NCBI GenBank assembly: GCA_036320915.1
Contig: JAXBDG010000003.1
Span: 2,356,001-2,420,000, forward strand
Length of the DNA: 64,000 nt
Source: Linnemannia elongata
Taxonomy: Eukaryota > Mortierellomycota > Mortierellomycetes > Mortierellales > Mortierellaceae
Reading direction: 5' to 3'
Both the position numbers and the translations under genes were made by a program. The notes beneath the pieces are model-generated. The model was given only the letters and a program-made list of their open reading frames with translations. It was not told where the DNA came from and did not search any database. Shown here in pieces: positions 1 to 10,094 of this stretch (within the stretch, counting starts at the first letter, position 1; every line of letters starts with the position of its first letter).

Positions 1-776
1 ACTCCCCTACTACCAACTATTGCTCTACTTCTGATGGGTCGGTGCCCTCTGTCCTTCAAGTCCAGCCAGCGACTGGAGTGCTGTTGCCTCCATCGTCTGT
101 CCAGTCCGATTCTTTATCTTCCAACGCTGACGTGACGACATCCAGTCCTAGTTCTCAGCCTCCAAATGAGCTGGTACACCCCAAGTCCAGCTCCTCCTCT
201 TCACCGTCCGTTCCTCCAAAAATTGTGAAGCCAGAGCATCGTGCTAGGATCTATATGGATAAAATAGTAGAGGCATCCCGACAACAAGACGATGTCAAAG
301 TTCTACCTAAGTCAGCACTGGGAAGCAATATCCATGGCAACAACCAACGACCTGATGCAAAGAGTGTCTCCAGCACCACGGTCACCAAGTCAACGAGACA
401 TCAATTTTTCCCAGTGACTATCTCTACCACCGACGCTGGCACCGTGGTACCCCAATATCCACCGCGAGGAGATGAGGTCCAGCATCGACGACAAACTGCT
501 ACTACTGAACCTTACGTTGTGGTGCCTATCGCCCACTATCCTGACGGTAACCCCGACGTTGTTGCAGCGCCTACTGCCATTCCTGTAAGTAGTGCTACAA
601 CTACCCCTCGTCAACCGCAGGGAGGACACGAACCCGCTCGCACGAACAGTCGTAACCCTCAAGACTCCAGAGGTGTCGGGACCAGAACAGCAACATTTGG
701 CGATGAAACTCCAACTTTGAGCGTCCAGAGACTGAGCGAAGATGACGAATGGAACGACTGGAAGAAATTCCAGTAG
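1..776 (+). CDS. 3' end of a Ser/Thr/Pro-rich disordered protein (partial, runs off the left edge)
   Basis: The frame starting at base 3 is open from the window edge to the TAG at 774-776, giving at least 257 residues. The first available start-like codon is a GTG, so the true start lies outside the window. The visible part is low-complexity, rich in Ser, Thr, Pro and Gln, with no cysteine clusters, no membrane segment and no recognisable domain. It ends with a charged, tryptophan-containing tail (DDEWNDWKKFQ). It looks like the cytoplasmic or disordered tail of a longer protein; kelch-type membrane proteins such as the one at 14.1 kb carry comparable tails, but that link is a guess. A degraded relative of the last ~50 codons occurs at about 12.69-12.86 kb, which supports this frame being genuinely coding. 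Confidence 0.6.
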   Translation, partial: SPTTNYCSTSDGSVPSVLQVQPATGVLLPPSSVQSDSLSSNADVTTSSPSSQPPNELVHPKSSSSSSPSVPPKIVKPEHRARIYMDKIVEASRQQDDVKVLPKSALGSNIHGNNQRPDAKSVSSTTVTKSTRHQFFPVTISTTDAGTVVPQYPPRGDEVQHRRQTATTEPYVVVPIAHYPDGNPDVVAAPTAIPVSSATTTPRQPQGGHEPARTNSRNPQDSRGVGTRTATFGDETPTLSVQRLSEDDEWNDWKKFQ

Positions 777-1690
777 CTGCCATATTCACTAACTAAAAAA
801 AACAACAGCAGATAGCCTTCCATCACCTAATCTTAACCCTAATGTATTAATATACGAATGAACGACAGTCAATCAATCCGTCAGTATAATTGGTAAAAAA
901 AAGGGGGCTGTGAATGTCTATGATGCAACGGCATCCAATCTATTTATGCGCAAGTCCAACATTGTTTTCCAATGTTGAACTTACACTGCCACTGCCTTGA
1001 AAACTCAGGGCATGGAAAAGTGATATCTCTTCCTTGCTCTTACTCGTCTAGCCCACATCCTCCATCCGACACCCTTTTCATTCTCTTCTCCCTCGTACTC
1101 GCACCTGAACCTCTGTGACATTCGATGGATGGGAGGAGGTTCTTGCCATTAATTATGAGTATAAACGACATGATGCTTGGATAAATGTTGTAATGAAGGG
1201 AAGAAAGATGCGAAAGTAGACGCAAAGGTGGGTAACTACTGCGAGCTGACACATAAGAAAAAACCTGCCCCTCAATTTCCTCCTCTTTGATCGGACGCCA
1301 ATTTTAAACTGCAGTGCCACACTTACTGAATACCCCTCTGGTAAACCTTAATCATAGCCACTTATATACTAGGGCGTTGCCACTTGAATTGTTCTCTTCC
1401 TGGGGGGTTGCATTATTGTGTCCATTTATTCCTGGAAGTGTACTGTACAAAGTAAACAATGAACGGTTTGCTGTATGATCGTTCGATTGAGTGGGTGCTG
1501 GTTAAAGTGCTACCTTGAAAACTATGTTTCTGGTGTAATTTCCTTTGGCTGTCGTAAAGGGTGTTGTTGGCGTGTTTGAAGGTCGAAGAATTGTTAGAGC
1601 GTTAAGGCTAAGGATTTGTTGTCAAGGTCTGAACATGATAGTGCAACATAAAGTTGCCCAAATGAAAACCCAGCTTGGTGTAGATAGACA
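777..1690. other. Intergenic, no gene recognised
   Basis: AT-rich DNA downstream of the partial gene, with short A-runs near 795 and 895. No open frame of convincing composition, RNA gene or repeat family was recognised. Confidence 0.5.
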
Positions 1691-1694
1691 CCTG

Positions 1695-2515
1695 TTGTTG
1701 TTATTGATTTTCATTGCGCCTTGTTGATGGTAAGTGCGAAAGCAGGTCGGGGATTAGAAGTTGCAAGCGTGTGAATTTAATTAGTGTGGTGCCGTCGTCT
1801 TTTGAGGAGAGTGGCTTTCGTGTGATGAGAACGAAGTTGAATGATACTGTAACGATCTTTGCTTCTATGATGTATTCGTCCAGTTTTGATACTTGTAGTC
1901 GTGTAACATTGCACATTCCTCTTCTCGTTGAGACATTGCGTGAAAGGATTATTGGCTGACCGACATTTAGTTTAATGATATGTTGTGGGAGGCCATTGTC
2001 GTCTAGTGTGCTATAATTTGTCCGCTCGTGCGAAAGGTGAATGCGCCCTTCTTAGTGTTGGCAAGAGTTTGGTCCAGACTGCATCGTAGAGGCAAACGCC
2101 ATTGCTGAGTTGTATTTCTGATTTTGCGACAGAATGTTTTGCGTCGCAACAGATCCATAATTTTGTCGTAAGGCGTGATGTGAGGGAGGATGATTTGTCC
2201 CTTGCTGTAACATATCGAGAAGACTGGGTTGGTCTTTGAGCCGGATGAGCGTACTTGTATCCATACCAAAGCGTAGCAGTGTGGCCCCTCTGTTATTGCT
2301 TGGAAGTTATGGCGCATCTCTTTCTCGTCAAATTTTGGTCCGCAAATGAGATCCTGTGTGAATGGCCGCCAAGCAACTGATATATTGTGAACTGTGTTGG
2401 AGGGATATTGGCGACTTGCTTTTGTGAGGTGTGATGTTTTCCCGCAAGTGGCGTAAATACCCCGGGCTTTGTTGGACAACGGGTAAGATACAGGTAGGGG
2501 AATGTCCTGGGCATA
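1695..2515 (-). pseudogene. Helitron transposase remnant: N-terminal segment joined to PIF1-helicase C-terminal segment
   Basis: Read on the minus strand, 2479-2003 encodes a stretch resembling the N-terminal part of fungal Helitron transposases: a CYSKGQIILP motif, then TFRTSGQI, with a shifted frame giving YNSAMAFAS in between. Directly after it, in changing frames across 2020-1700, comes a segment like the end of the PIF1-type helicase: LDDNGLPQHIIKLNVGQPI, then CNVTRL and EAKIVT. The Rep/HUH region and helicase motifs I-IV that should lie between are missing, so this is an internally deleted copy, further broken by frameshifts and stops. It cannot make a functional protein. Assignment rests on remembered family motifs. 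Helitron termini were not identified. Confidence 0.55.
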
Positions 2516-3149
2516 GCTGTATGGATGTCACAGTAAAAAAAAGAACTGTATTAGTGTCTTATATGTTCTACCAACTTGGCATGATGTTGCTTTTATTCAT
2601 GAGCAACTCATTATGTTCCTCACATTGCTGCCACAAATTGTTCTCTCTTTTTCATTATCCCACACCGAGATAAGAATTTGGCCGCAGTTCAGGTTTGGTT
2701 ATTGTGTCGCTCCATATTGTCGTTCATGTCACTTACTTAGCGGCTCTGGAAAATATTCTCCTTCTTGCATTCCTCATTTTCACCATCATTTCATTCCTCT
2801 CTCGCCATTCCTCTCTTCTTTTCCCTTCTCTTCCATCATCGCCTCATTCCCGACACTTATCGTGGCAGAAGATATAATATCCATGACACTTTTTTCTGTT
2901 AGTCGTTTTTGCTCATTAGCTGTATTCCTTGTTCTTCCTTTGTTCTTTTTTCCTTTTTTGACCTGGCCTCACACATTTAAATACTCTGCCCTCCTGTACC
3001 TTATTTATCTCCTTCCTTGCATTCACCCCGCAGATCTCTATCATCCTTATGCCCATTCTTGACGCCCTGTTAAACTCTAAACCGTTCTGGATATGATATC
3101 AAATTCATCTGGTTTCTTAATGCTTATTGATCAATTGTGGCGTGGCCGA
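2516..3149. other. Intergenic, T-rich on the plus strand, no gene recognised
   Basis: Pyrimidine-rich sequence (2610-3060) opens long plus-strand frames of low-complexity Ser/Phe/Leu composition. These are compositional and do not resemble a protein family. Confidence 0.4.
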
Positions 3150-4130
3150 TTAATATTTGGTGTACCATCTTCTGTTTCGGACCCCCTTCTTCATGCGTCT
3201 GGGCAAGTTCTAGCATAGGTCATACAGGCAGTCCTCCTGGAGAGTTGCTCAAACATCCTGCACGCGCTCCCAGAGATCTTTCATGCTTCTCGGCGCCAGC
3301 TCTTGGGCGAGTTTATGCTTGATAGAGCCTCAGACGTGCTAGATGATGTTGTGGTCCGGAGAGTTGGCTGGCCCCTCAAGAACAGTAAACTACTGCTCGG
3401 CAAGCCATTGTTGTACGACGTTTACAGTATGAACCTGAGAGTTGTCTTTCTGAAGGTTTGATTCCGCAGGATACATGCCGTGCCAAATGTATGAGATTAG
3501 AACATAATCGTTGACGATGGTAAAGAAGAATTCCAAATCCAACAACCCATGTACCCGGAAAGGTCTCCTGGTTCAAAAAGAGTAATGCATCCCCTGATCA
3601 GCATTTTCCCTCTCCACCTTGTAGCGATGTGCAGATTTGATGAAGCTGCAGACAGCTGTGCTCTCGGTCGCTGTACTTCCTGATAAAGGAGCCCACGCAG
3701 CTGATAATGCCCTCATCAGTGAGCATGACTCGCTTCCAGTCAGCCACTGTCCAGTCTATGTGTGACCGGACAAATGCAAGCCGATCCCACACATGGATTG
3801 GGTTGGAGATCAAGCCTCCTTTGTTGCACGCGTGCCCGGATTCTTTCGCCTCGCAGATTCCGTCGGATCGTCTCGACATGCACCTGCACGCCTCCCGTTT
3901 CTTGAATGAACCGTTGGCCATCGTACATGGTTTCAGTCGGCCTGTGTTGAATTGATGGAAGAGCGCTTCCTTTGTTCTCGGGGGAGATCTTGTTAAGTGG
4001 ACTTATTTTTGGAGGAGAATGTTCTCTTGTTCCTGTTCCTGATATTAATTGTAGATCCGAGCGAGATCCTGTCTGAGTTGACCACTTCTCTGATGGAATG
4101 TCCTTGAATGAGTTGCTGGGTATCATGGAC
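3150..4130 (-). pseudogene. Degenerate Tc1/mariner-family transposase
   Basis: Minus-strand pieces align in order with Tc1-type transposases. They are an N-terminal helix-turn-helix region (about 4130-3860, frameshifted), RLAFVRSHIDWTVADWKRV followed by MLTDE with the first catalytic Asp (about 3800-3700), QKDNSQVH carrying the second Asp (about 3450), and SPDHNII-stop-HV (about 3345). The end is RMKKGVRNRRWYTKY with its stop at 3150. The ~980 bp span matches a ~330-residue family member. Several frameshifts and stops are present. The third catalytic position (Glu in the usual PIEHVW) is a TAG codon here. Clear terminal inverted repeats were not found, so the element ends are uncertain. Confidence 0.75.
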
Positions 4131-4864
4131 GACAGTTGCTAGTGGAGTTCGTTTGCCTCTCTTATTATTGTTTTGTCCTGCCGGTGACGTCTAACAGGTG
4201 ATTGGAGGAGCGATAGAAAGAATAGATGATGGAAGAGAGAAAAGTGAAGAAAGGTGGATTAAAGAGCGAACGATATATGAACCTGATTTTATTTATGTGA
4301 TCAAACTGACGCCAAGATGTTCAAAGCGCGTTTGTTCGTGATCGTCTCCTCTAACGTTAATGGCGATGTGAGAGCAAAAAGTTAGAAATAAAATACAGGC
4401 GAAAAAGATCTGGGGGATGAACGTAAGAGTTAGGATGAGCATTTCAAAAACAAAGTCGAAATCACAAAAAGTATTATCACTCATGCTGAACACTTTAGTT
4501 GGGCATGTGTGCAAAGTAGAGGGAAATGGCCGCACTGTCGAGGGAGAAGAAAATGGGCGGTTGGATGTCCTGTGGTTAGTTTATGCGTATTGACATCACC
4601 GTCGTAATGTAGTCTTCTTCTCCCCCCTTTAGTTCCTCCACGCCCTCCATACCATCGGCATTTTTCTCATCTTCCACACCTTTTCCTCCTCTGTCTTTGT
4701 CAAGCTTCGAGTGAAGTGATTATTTTTAGAGGGAATTACATGACGCGTAGACGATACCTTTCCCCTGGGAAAGGCAAAGGAAGGGTATTAATTGGAAAAA
4801 CAGAAATGGACAGAAAACATTAATATGGAGTGAACTGAAAAAAAGCAATAAACTTAACAATCAG
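4131..4864. other. Intergenic, no gene recognised
   Basis: Mixed-composition DNA between the Tc1 remnant and the first repeat copy. No coding or RNA feature was recognised. Confidence 0.4.
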
Positions 4865-5740
4865 TATAGCGCATAACAGACAGTAGAGAGCGTAAGTGTC
4901 TTCCAACCTACGTCCTATCGCGAAGTATAATTGGAAACCTTGGTTCAGAAGGAGGTTTATTATTTCCTTAGGGTGCTTTTTCCATTGTTAATTTGATTAG
5001 TAGAGATAAAGATTGCAGTTCTGAGAGAAATGGGAATAAGGAACATAATAAGAGAAAAAAAAGGAAAAAAATATGGTGTAGGCCTCAAGGCATTTATTTT
5101 TATGGCACGGGAGTATTTTAGTTACCCTTTTTTTCAATGAAGTGCATTATATGAGACATCAGCCCCTATGTACTGATGTCCCTAGCTGTATGGCTGCTCC
5201 TGTGTATTAAGCATATAGCCGTGCATAATAGAGAACGGTCTCTTTCTTCACATTGACTATCAAGTTCATATACACTAACATTTTCAATATAAAGTTAACT
5301 GACATGGTTAATAATAAACTGGATTGCCAATGCACCCACTGAGAATAAAGCAGTATTTACAATGGACAATGCATTGGTGCAATAAAAAAAAAAAAAAAAA
5401 AAAAATGTTAATCTTCAATTGGCAGAAGGAGACGCGAACAAAAGGCTAAATCCGCAATGATCGACCATCAACAGACAATGGGGCACTTGGAGAAAAAAAA
5501 TAGGTCCAGTGAACGCACTCTAAATACAGGAACATGGTGGTCAGAAACAAAAAATGAAAAGGCATCGGGAAACTTGAACAACAGTAAGGGCCGCGGATGA
5601 TCAGAGGCAACAATAGAATTGGACAATCAGAAAAAAGGGGCAGTCACAACATCGCCTTGCATAGATGTCATCACAGAAGTGAAAACGACTAAGCCCACCC
5701 AAAATAAGATACAAAACAACGGTGAGCCGCACACCCATTG
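4865..5740 (+). repeat. Non-coding repeat, copy 1, left part (A)
   Basis: This ~0.88 kb stretch matches 10095-11007 along its whole length with scattered substitutions and small indels. Shared landmarks include ATCGCGAAGTATAATTGGA, GTACTGATGTC, GGGCTGCTCCTGTGTATTAA-like sequence, CACAACATCGCCTTG and AGCCGCACA. It contains a long A-run at 5383-5405. Similarity to the second copy stops at CCATTG (5735-5740), exactly where the Crypton begins. The rest of the unit resumes at 9282. No long open frame is shared by the copies, so the unit looks non-coding or too decayed to classify. Confidence 0.75.
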
Positions 5741-8700
5741 CATGGCACATTAACAGCCAAACCAAGCAAAGAAAAGACAGGAATGAGAAAGGAATAAGAA
5801 AGGAATAAGAAAGGAATAATAAAAAAAAAAACGTAAAGAAGGTTTATGCGTGCGAGTGTTTAAAAAAGTCTATTCAATATGTAGGTCATAACTCGTCCTG
5901 TTTTACTTGGCTGTTCAATTTTGATTTTGACAGTCACTTCATTTTTTTTTTTTTTTTTTTTTTTTATGTGGAACAAAGGCGAGCGAAACACCAAGCAGCT
6001 TACTTACCACTACCACACAAACACCACACAGAAACAAACGCACAACGCGATGCAACACAACGCAACGCAACGCGCAAAGAAAGAGAACAAGACCAGAATA
6101 AACAAAGGAAAAAGAGAGAAAAATGAATGTTCCGTGTTGTATTGTCAATATGTGTTGTGTGTGAAACTATGTACGCTCGCTTCGCGTTCTCTTACCCTCA
6201 AACTTGAGGAGGGTTGCATTGCTTCCTCGACGCTTGGCAGAGTTAGGAGTTTTGGGGTTAGAAGTAAAAGAAGAACAGGTAATGGGAGTAACAGTAGGCA
6301 CGACACTTTGACTCCTTGTCACTCGAGGAACAGGGCCATAGGTTCTCTTGATTGGCTTAAGGTCCTCCGGTTGGGATTTTCTTGCCGGCTCTTCAGCTTG
6401 AACTCTTTTGGGTAGGATTGCCTTGCTGTGGGCGGGCGTATGTGCAATCGTATGGGCGGGCGTATGGGCGGACAGCATCCTTCTTCTATTGAGGGTCAAC
6501 GGCTCCTTTTCTTCCTCCTCTTCCTCCTCTTCCTCTTCATCCTCTTCTTCCTCTTCCTCTTCCTCCTCGTCTTCGATATCTTCTTTATCTGCCTCGGACT
6601 CGGGCTCAAACACATCTGCCTCTTGGACCATCTGCACCAGCGCTTCCTCCTCTCTGTCTCTGTCGTTCCTTCTCCTTAAATTCGAGAGTCGAATAGAGTC
6701 GAGAAGATCCCTTATCGCGTTTGCGCTCAATCCATACGTGTCTCTCATATTCCGTTCACTCCTCCCGAGGCGGATGAACTCAAGAGCTATCAGTTTCCTC
6801 TGAGAATACCTTGTTGGGTCTGTCTTCCTCATCGTCGCTGTCCAATCCTTGAGAGGGACCAACAATCCCTTTTCGAGATCCCCATGCTCCCACTGCTTGA
6901 TAACGTCCTGCCACTTCTTGGCAGTGGGGATGCGTGGAGCAACTGGTGGCTCGTCCTCCTGCTCCTGCTGCTGCCGTGGTTGTGGTTGGAGTTGCTGTCG
7001 TGGTTGTGGTTGGGGTTGGGGTGGCTGTCGTGGCTGTTGCTGTTGCTGTCGTTGTTGCTCTGGTACTTGCGGACGGACTACCGATGACATTTCCTTCAAA
7101 GCGACAAGCAAGGACTCCGTAACGGACTTGGACATCTGCTTCAGCTGGTGATCCATTTCTTTTTTCTGGACAGAGAACTGGTGCACCATCTCCTCATCAA
7201 GTGTGGCTCGGAGCTTCTCAAGCGACTTGGATAAGGCCTGTACGCTGACGGGGGCAGATCCTGGAGAGTTGCTCTCGCCCATGAAGACTGCGTGCCGACT
7301 ATCCTGGCGCGACGGTGCCAGCATGTCGCTAAAGCCCATCTCATATCGGGTGTACTCGTCAAGCAGGTAGCGCATTATGGTGCCAGTTCCCTCGCCCTCT
7401 GACCAGCCCCCCCACCACTTCACAGCTTTCAACGACCACTTTTCCTTCGCAAACATAAACCGAAACTGGGCACCACCGCGGCGAAAGCAATGTGTGGTAA
7501 ACCTCCCATTGCGTCTCGCCAAGAGACCTGACTGGTTCGTCAGCTGGTCAAGCCAACCTTGTATGCGAGGCTGTGACAGGGCTTCTTGGTACTTGATACG
7601 GCCCTTCGCATCCAACGCAGGAAACACGAAATCGTCAGGCTGTAGTTGGCGCCCTTGGGCCTCCATCCAATCCAGCCACTCCAGGAGTTTGTTATAGCAG
7701 CAAATCGATGGGTCTTCTGGTTGTGGGTGGATCTGGTAGACGTTGGCTAAGTGCAATGGTGTAGTCAATATGCATGAACTGTAAGATTACGGTTGCTATC
7801 CACCAGATACGTACACATAGACATATAAACAGAACATGCTAAGGTACCGCAAAACCGTACCTTTGGTCACATCCGCTTGATTTGTTTTTCTAAAAGTCAA
7901 TGTGATGGTAAAGTACGGCGAACCAGTCTCTGTGGTCAGGCCACGGTCAATGTCCTTTATCTGAAGGCGAGTTAGCTCCTCGTTTCTAAAGCAAAAAATG
8001 CAATGCCACGAAATTGTTGGTTAATTATTACAAGCAAGAAGAGAGCACACCAAACCACCATCAGATGCGGATTATACAATTACCTCGTCCATAGGGTAAA
8101 GCCAGTTGCTGCAAAGGCCTGAAACATTTTGCAAACGGCCTCGCCCTGAGCTTCAATGGTTGCTGGATCCCTAAGATGCTCCATCAGTCTGACCATGTCG
8201 CTGTAAGATACTGCGAGACTTTGTCGGCTAGTACCCGCTTTTCCGTCGCGCTTTTTCAGAGAAATGAGAAAGTTCTCGAAGCGGATGTCGTGGACAGGGT
8301 TTCCCGTCCAATTTCCGTCCTCATCGCAGGTCCACTTATCGTCCTGACAACCCAGCGTGTTCTTGAAGTAATGCTTCATCCCTGATTTAATGCCCTCGGC
8401 TGTCTTATACGAGAGACCCTCCCCATCTCCATCGCTTCGACACTTGTAGCAGACGTACGCAAGAAGGACCTCTGGTGTATGCTTGGAGATCTTCGTGAAA
8501 GCGGTTTGCCAATCAGGATCCTCAAAGCTTCTCGCGTACGCAAGTGCACGAGAGACTTGACCACTGTAGCTAGTCTTGGTCTTCGGAGCATAGAGATGTT
8601 CCTCCGTAGTTCGCGCTGCTGCTTCCAGATCGCTCTTGCCATTGGAGGTTTTGGCTTTGGGGCTTTTTCCTTTCTTGACGTTGCCGTTGCCGTTGGGACG

Positions 8701-9281
8701 GGAAGCTTGAAGGGGAGAGGAGGCTGGTGCAGCGCTGGTGGTGGCGACGGAGGTGCCGGGACGAGAACCAGTGGGCTTGCTGAGGATTTTAGAGGTGGTA
8801 CGTGGCATGTTACAGGGCTTTTGTCTTGTGTTCTTGTTGCGCTATTCGCGAGTGTGATTTTGTGAGTTTGAGAACAAAGAAAAAGAGAAAAGAGGGGAAG
8901 AGAAAAAAGCTAACGCGGAGGTGATTTTTCATCAGCCACATTCTACACACTCAATCACATTACACGCGATTTGTGTGAACAAGTCGCCGTTTAAAAAAAC
9001 AGAAAAAATTGAACACAAACATAACAAATAGTGTTATGTGCGTAAATGGTGTTCTAGCACCGTGTAATGTAAACTGGGGTACATTCCTTAAGTGAGGACT
9101 GTTTTATTCTGAATGTGAATAATTATGCGATTTCTCCCCAGGGCCTTCTACGGTCATGCAGACCAGTCTGGACATTCTCCCTATGGTTTTCTATGCCGAT
9201 CAAAAAACACCCACTACATTCGTCCCTGTTCAATTTTACATGGAGTTTGTTCAAGATTTATTTTTGAACAATTTTTATATG
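5741..9281 (-). mobile_element. Crypton (tyrosine-recombinase DNA transposon), about 3.54 kb
   Basis: Boundaries come from comparing two copies of a flanking repeat. The copy at 10.1-11.8 kb reads continuously through AGCCGCACATCCATTGTAAT, whereas in the first copy the matching halves are separated: ...CACCCATTG ends at 5740 and TAATGATACGATT starts at 9282. The intervening 3.54 kb carries one minus-strand gene for a tyrosine recombinase with a GCR1_C-like domain. There are no evident terminal inverted repeats and no long target duplication, only a possible shared G at the edges. All this fits Cryptons, which recombine without inverted repeats. A 20+ bp T-run lies just inside the left end near 5942-5965. 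Confidence 0.8.
6167..8808 (-). CDS. Crypton tyrosine recombinase with GCR1_C-like DNA-binding domain
   Basis: Three exons: 8808-8084, 7985-7861 and 7746-6167, giving 809 aa with every junction in frame at GT-AG introns. The N-terminus (1-75) is Ser/Ala/Lys-rich and disordered, followed by a SAM-like core-binding region. The catalytic domain holds Arg242 (LWTRNEELTRL), whose AGA codon is split by intron 1, H369-x-x-R372 (THCFRRGGA), Trp395/398 and a candidate nucleophile Tyr410 or Tyr415. After a short heptad-like region (about 450-500) and a Gln/Pro-rich linker (512-545), residues ~558-636 (KKWQDVIKQW to IRDLLDSIRL) match the GCR1_C fold found in fungal Cryptons. A run of acidic residues and a basic tail follow. 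The frame is intact, so the element may be recently active. It would cut and join DNA at the element ends in the nucleus. Confidence 0.85.
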
Positions 9282-10090
9282 TAATGATACGATTAAAAAA
9301 AGGAAAGAGGGAACCTTCAATCACAATGCTTGAGAAACGAATCAATCGCCATGCTAACGACAGCTGCTTCCAGCACCAAGCATCGTCGACTTCTCATAGT
9401 CAAGAGCCTGCTGGCCATTCTCAAGGTCAACTTACTCAAGAGAGCTAGGATCTTTACACAATCTGTCGCCTCTGATAACGCGGTCTCTAAATAAACGGTT
9501 TATAAAACCGCTTGAGACGTTGCCGCAACGACATCCAGCAGTACCAATAGGCTCCCTACCATCCACAATAAGGAGTGACGATAGAAGCAGTAGTAGGAAC
9601 ATGATACAACATTGTATGAAGTGTAGAGAGAGAATGATGAGTGAGAGGAAAGAGAGAGAGTGATGAGAGGGAGGTAGAGAGAGGGAGGAGAGGGAGGGAT
9701 AAGAGGGAGGGATGAGAGGGAGGAAGAGAGGGAGGAAGAGAGGGAGGAAGAGAGGGAGGAAGAGAGGGAGGAAGAGAAAGAGATGAAAGAGCGGAAAGAG
9801 AGGGTGAGGAAACGAAAACACAAAGGAGGGAGGGATTTCAAGAAATGCAACGAAAAATAAGTAAAAAAAGGAGAGGGTAGAAAAAAAAAAGAGAGAGAGA
9901 ATTGTCCGAAAACAAAAAAAAAAAGAGATAGAATTGTCCGAAAAGAGGGAGAATTGTCCGAAAAGAGGGAAAACAAAAAAGAGAAACGTAAAACCGTTTC
10001 AAAGTTCATAAGTCCCATAAGTCACGTGAATTGGGCAAACTCAAAGATTCCTTTAAGAGTGTTAGATAAGAGTGTTAGATTCCTTTAAGA
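9282..10090 (+). repeat. Non-coding repeat, copy 1, right part (B)
   Basis: Matches 11008-11805: ACGATTAAAAAAAGGAA, GGTCAACTTACTCAAGAGAG, TCGCCTCTGATAA, GACATCCAGCAGT and AAAACCGTTTCAAAGTTCAT occur in the same order. It contains a purine-rich microsatellite (about 9650-9790, GGGAGGAAGA units) and three copies of GAATTGTCCGAAAA (about 9900-9970). It ends in a short duplication of GATTCCTTTAAGAGTGTTAG around 10050-10095. Together with 4865-5740 it makes one ~1.7 kb unit, interrupted by the Crypton. Confidence 0.75.
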
Positions 10091-10094
10091 GTGT

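Noticed and set aside
6408..6803. Plus-strand poly-Ser frame
   Set aside because: Antisense shadow of the acidic run in the Crypton recombinase.
9432..10018. Long Ser/Phe/Leu-rich minus-strand frames, and similar ones at 11338-11734
   Set aside because: Products of purine-rich microsatellites in the non-coding repeat. Not conserved as protein between copies.
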